A DNA stretch of 8,001 bases from an uncultured Gemella sp. Lineage in GTDB: Bacteria; Bacillota; Bacilli; Staphylococcales; Gemellaceae. Both the position numbers and the translations under genes were made by a program. Within the stretch, counting starts at the first letter, position 1. Every line of letters begins with the position of its first letter. The notes beneath the pieces are model-generated. The model saw only the letters and a list, made by a program, of their open reading frames with translations, did no database searches and had not been told where the DNA came from. Below are positions 1 through 6,162 of the stretch, in pieces. The DNA is taken from positions 1-8,001 of the forward strand of contig NZ_CAAFUZ010000085.1 in NCBI RefSeq assembly GCF_900766305.1, written 5' to 3'.

Positions 1-26
1 AAAATAATATTAAGCTTAAAGAAAAC

Positions 27-63
27 AAGAAAAAATCTAAGCAGCAAAATGCTGCCTAGATTT
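27..63 (-). terminator. Rho-independent terminator after manO
   Basis: On the minus strand a 14-bp stem with one A/C mismatch closes on a 3-nt loop. The arms are 33-46 and 50-63, and the core is GCAGCA/TGCTGC. A run of six T follows on the transcript (complement of 30-35). The outer base pair touches the last base of the manO stop codon, so transcription ends immediately after manO. This marks the end of the PTS operon. To its left, 1-26 is A/T-rich sequence in which I see nothing else. Confidence 0.85.
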
Positions 64-470
64 CATTTCCTGTTTTTCTCCATGCCCCGAATTTGACAAA
101 GAGCCTCTTTTTTTCTAAATAAATTTTTTAATGATAATATTGGCTTATTCCTTACTATCTTGTCATTACCAATAAATTCTCTCATTTCTTTTAAACATTT
201 TCCAGAATTTTTTACAATAAAGTTAAAACTTCCTGCACTTTTAGTATCTATAAAAAATCCTCTAATATATTTATCTCTAAAAAACATTTGTGCTCTAACT
301 TTATCTATTTCTGACCAGGGTATCTGAATATAATCTTCAGGATTTCTATGATTATAAAATTCAAAGGCTTTGTCACCCACCATAACATCTCCATGTTTAT
401 TTCCAATTGAACCAGTAAGACAATTAGCCTTTGTCGTATAAACAACTTTTGTATTCATAGACATTACCAT
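63..470 (-). CDS. manO: DUF956 family protein, ManO-like, mannose PTS operon-associated
   Basis: This is a 135-residue soluble protein without signal peptide or membrane segment. Sequence character (an early VVYTTKANCLTG, a central IPWSEIDKVRAQMFF, then RGFFIDTKSAGSFNFIV) and its place after manN match the DUF956 family. In streptococci and relatives that family is encoded at the end of manLMN and called ManO. Its biochemical role is not established; a regulatory or accessory role in the mannose PTS is usually assumed. I chose the ATG at 470 because the Shine-Dalgarno AGGAGG ends 8 nt before it. The in-frame GTG at 479 lies inside that Shine-Dalgarno and cannot be the start. Two further ATG codons (464, 458) follow. 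The last ~10 residues (from about CQIRGMEKNRK) look like a non-conserved tail. A terminator separates it from manN, so expression is probably lower than that of the transporter genes. Confidence 0.85.
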   Translation of the reverse strand: MVMSMNTKVVYTTKANCLTGSIGNKHGDVMVGDKAFEFYNHRNPEDYIQIPWSEIDKVRAQMFFRDKYIRGFFIDTKSAGSFNFIVKNSGKCLKEMREFIGNDKIVRNKPILSLKNLFRKKEALCQIRGMEKNRK

Positions 471-475
471 AGTTT

Positions 476-486
476 TCACCTCCTCT
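476..486 (-). promoter_or_regulatory. Ribosome binding site that decides the manO start
   Basis: The minus strand reads AGAGGAGGTGA, an almost perfect complement of the 16S rRNA 3' end. Its position rules out the GTG at 479, which is part of the site, and supports the ATG at 470 with 8-nt spacing. The palindrome CTCTAGAG overlaps its 5' side. Confidence 0.8.
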
Positions 487-501
487 AGAGTCTCTATAAT
501 T

Positions 502-543
502 AATTTTAAAAAAGGAAGTTGAGATATTTAACCCCAACTTCCT
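502..543 (-). terminator. Terminator/attenuator between manN and manO
   Basis: The arms AGGAAGTTG (513-521) and CAACTTCCT (535-543) form a perfect 9-bp stem with a 13-nt loop. On the minus-strand transcript the stem is followed by TTTTTT and then A/T-rich sequence. It starts 8 nt after the manN stop codon and lies about 32 nt before the manO start. It should end most transcripts after the three transporter genes and let a fraction read through into manO. I found no convincing separate promoter for manO. Confidence 0.8.
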
Positions 544-551
544 AAACTTTA

Positions 552-1475
552 TTACATTACACCTGCTACGTGAGCAATTACACCTAAAGCAAATAATCCG
601 AAGATTATTACCACTGGGCTTACTTTACGTTTTAATAACCACATACATACGAATGTTAATAATAACGCCGCAAATCCAGGAATAAGTTGATTTAAGTTAT
701 CTTGTAATGTTGTAACTTTTTCTGGTGTTAGTGAGAATTTTCCACTTGTTGCTTTTGTAACAATATCTTGTAATACTTCACCAGTAATGTGTGTTCCTTT
801 TTCAGGGAAATGAATAAATGCTTTTTCATCTAACTGTACTTTAGAAACAACTAATGGGAAACTGATGTTAGTCCAACGTTGAACTAAGATACCCATTACG
901 AACATACCAAGGATTGAAGCTCCTTTTGTAATTGTTTGTAAAATACCACCTGAAAGGTCACTTGTAATTTCTGAACCTTTTTTATAACCAAATTCTTGTG
1001 TATACCATAAGAATCCAATACGGATTAAGTTCCATGCGATAAAGAAGAATAATGGTGCAATAATTGAACCACCAGTTGCTAATGAAGCTGCGATAGCTCC
1101 AAGGATAGGACGAACTGTAAACCAGAATACTGGATCCCCAATACCTGCCAATGGTCCCATCATACCAACTTTAACCCCTTGGATTGCTGCATCATCGATA
1201 TTAGCTCCATTTGCTTTATCTTCTTCTAAAGCAAGTGTAACCCCTAGAATAGGTGCTGCAATATATGGGTGAGTGTTAAAGAACTCTAAGTGACGTTTTA
1301 ATGCTTGAGTAGCATCTTCTTTGTTTGGATATAATTTTTTAAGTGCTGGGATTAAAGCGAATGCCCAACCTCCATTTTGCATACGTTCATAGTTCCATGA
1401 ACCTTGAAGGAACTGAGAACGTAACATAACGCTACGACGATCTTTTTTACTTAATGTAATTTTTTTCTCTGACAT
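552..1475 (-). CDS. manN: PTS mannose/fructose/sorbose family transporter subunit IID
   Basis: Membrane subunit IID (307 residues) of a mannose-class phosphotransferase system. With IIC it forms the sugar channel that couples uptake to phosphorylation by IIAB. Family features seen: the N-terminal SQFLQGSWNYERMQNGGWAFALIPAL stretch (about 20-45); the cytosolic segment with NTHPYIAAPILGVTLALEE (67-85); GMMGPLAGIGDPVFWFTVRP (104-123), the family hallmark; hydrophobic segments near 124-157; and a C-terminal membrane anchor (about 265-305). Length matches streptococcal ManN. The ATG at 1475 has AAGGAGG (1484-1490) eight bases upstream. It lies 16 nt after the manM stop, so the genes are cotranscribed and translationally close. 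This membrane pair is also the receptor for class IIa bacteriocins in related species (known for the family, not tested here). Confidence 0.95.
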   Translation of the reverse strand: MSEKKITLSKKDRRSVMLRSQFLQGSWNYERMQNGGWAFALIPALKKLYPNKEDATQALKRHLEFFNTHPYIAAPILGVTLALEEDKANGANIDDAAIQGVKVGMMGPLAGIGDPVFWFTVRPILGAIAASLATGGSIIAPLFFFIAWNLIRIGFLWYTQEFGYKKGSEITSDLSGGILQTITKGASILGMFVMGILVQRWTNISFPLVVSKVQLDEKAFIHFPEKGTHITGEVLQDIVTKATSGKFSLTPEKVTTLQDNLNQLIPGFAALLLTFVCMWLLKRKVSPVVIIFGLFALGVIAHVAGVM

Positions 1476-1491
1476 TTGTAGTTCCTCCTTA

Positions 1492-2301
1492 TTAATAATC
1501 GTTTAAGATATCGCCTAGTGGATCCCCAGAAGAGGCATTTCCACCACCACCGCCACCTTTGTTTTTAGAAAGGTTTAGGTAAATAACTGCTAAACATAAT
1601 CCGATGATACCAGTTGCGATAAGTGTTAATTGGCTAATTGGTGCTAATGCGAATCCTAAGAAGAAGAATGGCCATACTTCTTTAGTTGCCATTAGGTTAA
1701 TAACCATTGCGAAACCAACTGCAACTACCATTCCTCCACCGATTGCCATACCTTCAGTGAACCATTTTGGTAAAGCTTCAAGAGCTTTTTGAACTACTGA
1801 TGATGGAATGAACATTAATAATCCTGCTGGAATAGCAACACGTAATCCTTGAGCCGCAAGTGCTACGTAGTGCCAGAATTCAACTCCACGGAAATTACCG
1901 TGTTCTGCCGCGCGGTCAGCTTGGTGAACAATAACTACTGATAAAGTACGAACAACCATTGTAAGTACAAGACCAACTGTAGCTAATGTAACAGCTGTCG
2001 CGATAGCGATAATACGTCCCTCAGCTGAGAAATCTCCAGCTTTAATGAAAATAATAGCAGATGCTACTGATGCTAAGGCTGCATCCGGAGCAACCGCTGC
2101 CCCAATATTAGCCCATCCAAGTGCTAATAATTGAAGAGCTCCACCTAAAATAATACCTTCTGATAAATGTCCAGTTGCTGCACCGATTAATGAACAAGCA
2201 ATAATTGGTTGATGGAATTGGAATTGGTCTAAAATACTTTCCATACCAGCTAATAACGCAACAATAAGGACTAATATAACTGCTAGAATACTAAATTCCA
2301 T
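1492..2301 (-). CDS. manM: PTS mannose/fructose/sorbose family transporter subunit IIC
   Basis: Membrane subunit IIC (269 residues), the substrate-translocating partner of IID. The protein is hydrophobic almost throughout, with several membrane segments starting at residue 2. It carries the family-typical GHLSEGIILGGALQLLALGW and ANIGAAVAPDAALASVASAI stretches in its first 85 residues, and PKWFTEGMAIGGGMVVAVG in the second half. The ATG at 2301 has AGGAGG five bases upstream and lies 24 nt after the manL stop. The C-terminus is a soluble tail containing six consecutive glycines (about residues 249-254), then NASSGDPLGDILNDY. Such Gly-rich tails occur in streptococcal-type ManM proteins as I recall them and are absent from E. 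coli ManY. Cotranscribed with manL and manN. Confidence 0.95.
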   Translation of the reverse strand: MEFSILAVILVLIVALLAGMESILDQFQFHQPIIACSLIGAATGHLSEGIILGGALQLLALGWANIGAAVAPDAALASVASAIIFIKAGDFSAEGRIIAIATAVTLATVGLVLTMVVRTLSVVIVHQADRAAEHGNFRGVEFWHYVALAAQGLRVAIPAGLLMFIPSSVVQKALEALPKWFTEGMAIGGGMVVAVGFAMVINLMATKEVWPFFFLGFALAPISQLTLIATGIIGLCLAVIYLNLSKNKGGGGGGNASSGDPLGDILNDY

Positions 2302-2325
2302 AGTGTCCTCCTAAATACTATTAAA

Positions 2326-3309
2326 TTATAATTTTAAACCTTCACTTGATTTAGCTTCAATAAGTTTGAATAAATCTGATGGAGAATCGTTAGATACTTT
2401 ACGAACATCAAATTTAACTCCTAAATCACGAAGTTTTTTGTATACTTCTACATCATCTTGATCTAATGATAATACGTTGTTAATTTGAACTTTACCAACT
2501 GAGTGAGCCATAGATCCGATGTTTAATTCTGGAATCTCTACTCCTTTTTCAATTACTGCAAGTGCATCTTGTGGTGTTTCAAATAATAATAACGCTTTTG
2601 TATCACCAAATCTTGGATCGTTATAAACTTGAACAAGTTTATCTAATGGAATTACGTGTGCGCGTACTCCTGGAGGAGCTGCTTGCTCAATAAGTTTTTT
2701 ACGTAATTCATCTTTTGATACTGAATCTGAAACTACAATAATTCTATTTGGATGAGTTGCTTTTGTCCAGTTTGTAGCAACTTGTCCGTGTAGTAGACGA
2801 GTATCGATACGGGCTAATACAAAGTCTATTTTCCCGTTTCCTAATACTGTACCTTCTGGAATTTCTCCTTGAGGTGCAGCTTGTGTACTTTCAGCTACTT
2901 CTGCTTTTGGTTGTAGTTCTTCAGGGCGAACTTTTACTCCATCAATAGCTGTTGGTGTGATTGCTTTTGCAATCTCGTGAGCTGTTGTCATAGTGAATCT
3001 ACTAGCATATGCTTCAATAAGCATTGGTAAGTTTAATCCTGCTACGATTGCTCTTTTCTCTGGTGCTTCTTCAAATAACTTGTTAGCTTGGTTAAATGGA
3101 CTTCCACCCCAAAGATCGACAAGGAAAAGAATTTCTTCAGAATCTACTTTAGCAATAGCTTCTTGAAGTTTTCTTTGCAAGTCTTCTGGTCCTTCACTCG
3201 GCATAAATACAACTGCTTCTACTTTTTCTTGTTCACCAAAAATCATAGAACCCGATTGTTTAATTCCTGCAGCAAATTCACCGTGACTCGCGATGATAAT
3301 TCCTACCAT
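2326..3309 (-). CDS. manL: PTS mannose-specific subunit IIAB (fused IIA and IIB)
   Basis: Cytoplasmic phosphoryl-transfer protein of 327 residues. The IIA domain (about 1-125) begins [14 protein letters not shown]; His9 is the expected phosphate acceptor from HPr, and a [14 protein letters not shown] segment (62-75) is typical. A linker rich in Ala, Glu, Pro and Gln covers about 128-155. The IIB domain (about 158-320) carries [16 protein letters not shown], with His174 as second phosphorylation site, and LFETPQDAL plus [14 protein letters not shown] loops. The size and IIA-IIB order match ManX/ManL (323-335 residues). Phosphate flows HPr, His9, His174, then sugar at the IIC-IID channel. First gene of the operon: ATG at 3309 preceded by AAGGAGG (3317-3323) at 7-nt spacing. 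Likely substrates are mannose, glucose, glucosamine or related hexoses; the sequence alone does not fix specificity. Confidence 0.96.
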   Translation of the reverse strand: MVGIIIASHGEFAAGIKQSGSMIFGEQEKVEAVVFMPSEGPEDLQRKLQEAIAKVDSEEILFLVDLWGGSPFNQANKLFEEAPEKRAIVAGLNLPMLIEAYASRFTMTTAHEIAKAITPTAIDGVKVRPEELQPKAEVAESTQAAPQGEIPEGTVLGNGKIDFVLARIDTRLLHGQVATNWTKATHPNRIIVVSDSVSKDELRKKLIEQAAPPGVRAHVIPLDKLVQVYNDPRFGDTKALLLFETPQDALAVIEKGVEIPELNIGSMAHSVGKVQINNVLSLDQDDVEVYKKLRDLGVKFDVRKVSNDSPSDLFKLIEAKSSEGLKL

Positions 3310-3349
3310 CTTAGTACCTCCTTTTATTTAATTCTTATTTATTATGACG

Positions 3350-3367
3350 TGTATACCTTTGCATACA
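3350..3367. promoter_or_regulatory. Operator-like inverted repeat at the manL transcription start
   Basis: TGTAT and ATACA flank 8 nt (TGTAT-N8-ATACA). The predicted +1 of the manL promoter, near 3366, falls inside it. A related repeat, TTTTGTAT-N6-ATACAAAA, lies about 125 bp further upstream. A repressor binding here would block transcription, but no regulator gene is present in the window and the match is short, so this is only a candidate. Confidence 0.3.
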
Positions 3368-3372
3368 AATAG

Positions 3373-3401
3373 ATTATATCATTTATTATTTTTTTTGTAA
3401 A
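3373..3401 (-). promoter_or_regulatory. Sigma-A promoter of the manLMN(O) operon
   Basis: The minus strand has -35 TTTACA (3401-3396), a 17-nt spacer (3395-3379) and -10 TATAAT (3378-3373). TG one base before the -10 makes it an extended -10. Predicted start is near 3366, giving a leader of about 57 nt to the manL ATG. The spacer holds a run of seven A. This strong promoter fits a highly expressed sugar transporter. I looked for a sigma-54 element (TGGCAC-N5-TTGC type), which drives this operon in Listeria and some enterococci and lactobacilli, and did not see one. Confidence 0.8.
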
Positions 3402-3428
3402 TGTTTTAGTTTCCTACTTTACAAACTT

Positions 3429-3442
3429 TGCAATCGATTTCT
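3429..3442. promoter_or_regulatory. Candidate CcpA (cre) site upstream of the manL promoter
   Basis: The plus strand reads TGCAATCGATTTCT. Compared with the classical cre consensus TGNAANCGNTNNCA, only the last base differs. It is centred roughly 70 bp upstream of the predicted manL start and 28-41 bp above the -35 box. CcpA sites that far upstream are more often activating than repressing, so this could tie PTS expression to glycolytic flux. The call rests on a short degenerate motif in A/T-rich DNA. Confidence 0.4.
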
Positions 3443-3474
3443 AATGTTAATGCTTAAATATAAGATATATTATT

Positions 3475-3496
3475 TTTTGTATCAACAAATACAAAA
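3475..3496. repeat. Perfect 8-bp inverted repeat TTTTGTAT-N6-ATACAAAA
   Basis: The arms 3475-3482 and 3489-3496 are exact complements around CAACAA. It lies about 75 bp upstream of the manL -35 box. The GTAT...ATAC core recurs at 3350-3367 over the transcription start, so the two could be paired operator sites. There is no T-run next to it on the minus strand that would make it a terminator. Confidence 0.35.
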
Positions 3497-3520
3497 CCTT
3501 TTGAATCGCTTTTGTAATTA

Positions 3521-3560
3521 AAAATTTTATATGTTTTCACAAGGGAATATATAAAATTTT
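3521..3560. repeat. A/T-rich inverted repeat, 12-bp perfect arms, possible plus-strand RNA hairpin
   Basis: AAAATTTTATAT (3521-3532) and ATATAAAATTTT (3549-3560) are exact complements. On a plus-strand RNA the stem extends inward by six more pairs, three of them G-U, to an ACAA loop (3539-3542), 18 bp in total. On the minus strand those three pairs become A/C mismatches. No U-tract follows on either side, so it does not read as a terminator. Between gshF and the manL promoter it may be a protein-binding or nucleoid-structuring site, or simply chance in A/T-rich DNA. Confidence 0.4.
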
Positions 3561-3572
3561 ATAGGAAAATTT

Positions 3573-3609
3573 ATATTATGAAAATATTATTTTCATACTT
3601 TCATAATAT
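3573..3609. repeat. Nested TTTCATA repeats and 11-bp inverted repeat
   Basis: ATATTATGAAA (3573-3583) and TTTCATAATAT (3599-3609) form an 11-bp perfect inverted repeat. Inside it TTTTCATA (3590-3597) gives a second partner for the left arm (TATGAAAA). The unit TTTCATA thus appears twice in direct order and once inverted within 37 bp. It could be a multi-site operator or alternative hairpins. Nothing else coding is visible between 3443 and 3708. Confidence 0.4.
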
Positions 3610-3636
3610 TACAATTGTTTTTTTATTCCTAACTAT

Positions 3637-3683
3637 AAAAAAAGATAATAACTTAACCTTTTTGGTTACGTTATTATCTTTTT
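3637..3683 (-). terminator. Strong terminator after gshF
   Basis: The arms AAAAAGATAATAAC (3639-3652) and GTTATTATCTTTTT (3670-3683) form a perfect 14-bp stem. After one mismatch the stem continues with TAACC/GGTTA around a TTTTT loop. On the minus strand it ends in seven T (complement of 3637-3643), as expected for a gshF terminator 25 nt past the stop codon. The plus side also has a short T-run, so it can work in both directions and insulates the PTS promoter from gshF readthrough. Confidence 0.85.
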
Positions 3684-3708
3684 ATAGCATTAAAAATTTA
3701 CTGGCAAT

Positions 3709-5970
3709 CTATTTTATATTTTTTTCCGGAAATAACATTTTTAATACATTTAATGATAATCTTCTAGATTTACCTGAATGTGGATATATATGCATCATCA
3801 TCATAGGATTAAAATTAGCTTCGATAACTCCATAATTATTGGTATTTACAGGTTCTTTTATATTAGAAATAATCAAATCTACACCACAAACCTTAGCCAT
3901 CATAGCATCCGCTATTTCGACAGCTAGCTCTTTATAGCTTTCATGAACCTCATCTGTCATATCCACGGAATCTCCACCTGTACTGATATTTGAATTTTCT
4001 CTTAAATATGCTACTTCGTTCTTAGCTAATATAGAATCAAAATTTAATCCTTGTTCAGCTAATTGAATTTTTTCAATTTCTCCAAGTTCGATTTTTTTCA
4101 GCGGTGTTTTCTTAGCATCTCCTCTTAACGGATCTGAATTTTTTTGTTCAACCAATTCTCTTATTGTATGTTTACCGTCACCCACAACATTTGCAGGTAC
4201 TCTTAATAATACAGCCTCTGTTTTCCCTTCAATAACAAAAAATCTATACTCAGTACCTTCAATAAACTCTTCAATTAGTATATCTTTGTCTTCTTTAAGA
4301 GCAAACTCTATGGCTTTAGAATAATTTTCTACTGAACTTGTTCCATTTTTAAAGATTGTTATACCTAGTCCAAAATTTGTGCTCTTCGGTTTTATAACTA
4401 TCGGATTATTTTTTATGTAATTAAACTTTTGTAATGCTTCTTCTAAACTAGAAACTTCATATCCTTTTGGAACTCTAAGACCTTTTTCAGCTAATACTTT
4501 TTTAGTAACAACCTTATTTTCCATAATTAACGGAGAAATATAACTATCTTTACTTGTCATATTTCCATTTTTTACATATTCTACTCTTCCATTACTTTCT
4601 AAGCGAATAAACTGGTCATTTTCATCTATAACCGTAACTTTAATACCATTTTTTATTGCATCTTCAATTACGGCTTGTGTAGATAGTTCCATATTAGAAT
4701 ATGCGCTTAATGAATAATACTCTCTTAAAGCATTCTCTTTATACATTCTAGCTAACTTCATTCCAACTTTAGCCATATCATTTTCTTTTTGATATTCTTT
4801 TAAAAGTCTAGCTCCTATAGTAAGTTCAGGATTTTTTAATTCTTCAATCTTTTCATCTATTAAATTAATATCGCTTTCTAGTAGACCTACTTTTTCTACC
4901 ATGTCTTTCATTTGATTTAATAGCCATAATCCCTCTTCTTCATACTTAACTTTTTCCATTGGATGTGAAAGAGCTACATTCTCACTGTATTCATATCCTA
5001 AAGATTCAGAAGTATTTTTATCCTCTTCTTCTAACCAAACTAGAGTTTTTATGAATAAATGTACAAATCTAATATCTTTTTCTAAAATACCAAATGGTGC
5101 AAATGGATTTAAATCAAATAATCTAAATTCTATATACTTAATTCCTTGATCTGGGAATTTTTTGATTGTATCTGCACCTCTAAAACGAACACTAGAGTAG
5201 AATTCTTTTTCAGCTATTAATTGTTTATTTTCTACATATCCTGTTATATCTTTAATATATCTTTCTAACGAACTATATGATACTTTAATATCATCATCAT
5301 TTACATAACCATATCTACTAGTTCTTAAACTTCTTACAAAATCAGTTGGTTTTATATCATCTGTAAAATATTTATCCTCTGCTAAAGGAGAAGCACCTAA
5401 AAGATAAATTAATAGCCATTGATATCTTAAAAACTGTCTAGCAAGTTTTAGATAAACATCGTTTTTTACTATTACGATATCCTCACCAGTAATTTCAGCA
5501 ATTTTCTCCATCAACTTATCATCTAGTTGGAAATTATAATGTATACCTGATACCATTTGTTTATACTTTCCATATTTTTTTACTAAATATTCTCTATACT
5601 CTACATCAAATTGTTTTTCAAATTGTGCAACTCTTATGTCTTCTTCATTAGGTAGTACAGCAGGTATACTTAAAGGCCAAATATATTCATCTTTTGGTAG
5701 ATTTTTTAAAGTTACTTCATGGATTGCTTTTAAAATCCTTAATACATCTTTTTCATTATTTTCTGGTGTTGTTATCAACTCAACCTGTGATTCTGCAAAA
5801 TCAGTCTGAATGTACGGATGTTCATGTCTTATTCCAAATATTTTTGGATGATCAGTTTTAGTTACTTCCCCATTTTCTAAAACACGTTGCCCTTCCTTTT
5901 CAATTCCAATTTTCACATTAGCAAATAATTCTTCTAAATTATTATTTATTATTATATCTTTAATTATCAT
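3709..5970 (-). CDS. gshF: Bifunctional glutamate-cysteine ligase / glutathione synthetase GshF (GshAB)
   Basis: A single 753-residue cytosolic enzyme that carries out both ATP-dependent steps of glutathione synthesis: glutamate + cysteine to gamma-glutamylcysteine, then addition of glycine. The N-terminal ligase domain (about 1-350) shows the GshA-type VKIGIEKEGQR (19-29), QTDFAESQVELITTP (55-69), MVSGIHYNFQL (139-149) and YIEFRLFDLNPFAPFG (279-294). A helical linker follows. The C-terminal ATP-grasp domain (about 480-750) has NPIVIKPKSTNFGLGITIF with Lys527, ILIEEFIEGTEYRFFVI, VVGDGKHTIRELV and the metal/ATP-binding VIEANFNPMMMMHIYPHSG (715-733). Length is normal for GshF of streptococci, listeriae and enterococci (750-770). 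ATG at 5970 is preceded by only a moderate ribosome site (GAGAGTGAT). Single-gene unit, divergent from the HAD-deaminase gene. No truncation or frameshift seen. Confidence 0.96.
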   Translation of the reverse strand: MIIKDIIINNNLEELFANVKIGIEKEGQRVLENGEVTKTDHPKIFGIRHEHPYIQTDFAESQVELITTPENNEKDVLRILKAIHEVTLKNLPKDEYIWPLSIPAVLPNEEDIRVAQFEKQFDVEYREYLVKKYGKYKQMVSGIHYNFQLDDKLMEKIAEITGEDIVIVKNDVYLKLARQFLRYQWLLIYLLGASPLAEDKYFTDDIKPTDFVRSLRTSRYGYVNDDDIKVSYSSLERYIKDITGYVENKQLIAEKEFYSSVRFRGADTIKKFPDQGIKYIEFRLFDLNPFAPFGILEKDIRFVHLFIKTLVWLEEEDKNTSESLGYEYSENVALSHPMEKVKYEEEGLWLLNQMKDMVEKVGLLESDINLIDEKIEELKNPELTIGARLLKEYQKENDMAKVGMKLARMYKENALREYYSLSAYSNMELSTQAVIEDAIKNGIKVTVIDENDQFIRLESNGRVEYVKNGNMTSKDSYISPLIMENKVVTKKVLAEKGLRVPKGYEVSSLEEALQKFNYIKNNPIVIKPKSTNFGLGITIFKNGTSSVENYSKAIEFALKEDKDILIEEFIEGTEYRFFVIEGKTEAVLLRVPANVVGDGKHTIRELVEQKNSDPLRGDAKKTPLKKIELGEIEKIQLAEQGLNFDSILAKNEVAYLRENSNISTGGDSVDMTDEVHESYKELAVEIADAMMAKVCGVDLIISNIKEPVNTNNYGVIEANFNPMMMMHIYPHSGKSRRLSLNVLKMLFPEKNIK

Positions 5971-5991
5971 ATTACATCACTCTCTACAAAC

Positions 5992-6020
5992 AGTATAGTT
6001 ACCTTTTATCTTATCATAAA
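5992..6020 (-). promoter_or_regulatory. Weak candidate promoter for gshF
   Basis: On the minus strand TATACT (5997-5992) is a good -10, with a poor -35 (TTTATG, 6020-6015) at 17-nt spacing. The predicted start near 5985 gives a ~15-nt leader that still holds the ribosome site. A second possibility is TTGCAT (6061-6056) with TATTAT (6036-6031) at 19-nt spacing. The sequence does not decide between them. Confidence 0.3.
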
Positions 6021-6074
6021 TAAAGAATTAATAATAGAAATTAAACTCAACTTTAATGCAATTTCCAATACTTA

Positions 6075-6104
6075 CTTACAATATTTATATATATATGATA
6101 TAAT
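6075..6104 (+). promoter_or_regulatory. Promoter of the HAD-cytidine deaminase gene
   Basis: Perfect TATAAT at 6099-6104 with TG one base upstream (extended -10). CTTACA at 6075-6080 sits 18 nt before it as a partial -35. An alternating T/A spacer lies between. Expected start near 6111, which gives a leader of about 52 nt with a ribosome site and a hairpin. Confidence 0.65.
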
Positions 6105-6120
6105 CAAATTACACTTAAGA

Positions 6121-6151
6121 AAGGGGATAAATACGATTTACTATCGTATTT
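6121..6151 (+). promoter_or_regulatory. Leader with Shine-Dalgarno followed by a 9-bp hairpin before the start codon
   Basis: AAGGGG (6121-6126) is the only ribosome-site-like sequence ahead of the ATG at 6163, but lies 36 nt upstream of it. Between them AAATACGAT (6129-6137) and ATCGTATTT (6143-6151) form a perfect 9-bp stem with loop TTACT. The spacer after the hairpin is CTAAATTTTTT. If the stem folds out, the effective spacing falls to about 13 nt, close to usable. The T-run after the stem could alternatively make this a weak attenuator. Confidence 0.55.
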
Positions 6152-6162
6152 CTAAATTTTTT

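Noticed and set aside
471..479. GTG at 479 as the manO start codon
   Set aside because: The GTG is part of the Shine-Dalgarno AGGAGGTGA; the ATG at 470 has ideal 8-nt spacing.
490..520. Separate promoter for manO
   Set aside because: TTATAG could serve as a -10, but no -35 is recognisable at proper spacing; the region is better explained by the terminator tail.
1604..1792. 62-codon plus-strand frame inside manM
   Set aside because: Antisense shadow of the IIC gene with no ribosome site or recognisable motif.
3088..3372. 94-codon plus-strand reading frame opposite the start of manL and its promoter
   Set aside because: It overlaps the well-supported IIA domain coding sequence and the manL promoter. 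It has no ribosome site and a low-complexity product typical of antisense A/T-rich frames.
3502..3514. Second cre-like core (AATCGCTT) upstream of manL
   Set aside because: The outer bases of the consensus do not match on either strand, unlike the site at 3429-3442.
3578..3835. 85-codon plus-strand frame with a hydrophobic, Phe/Ile-rich product
   Set aside because: It runs through the gshF terminator hairpin and into the antisense of the gshF 3' end. It resembles A/T-rich noise, not a membrane peptide, and has no Shine-Dalgarno before its ATG.
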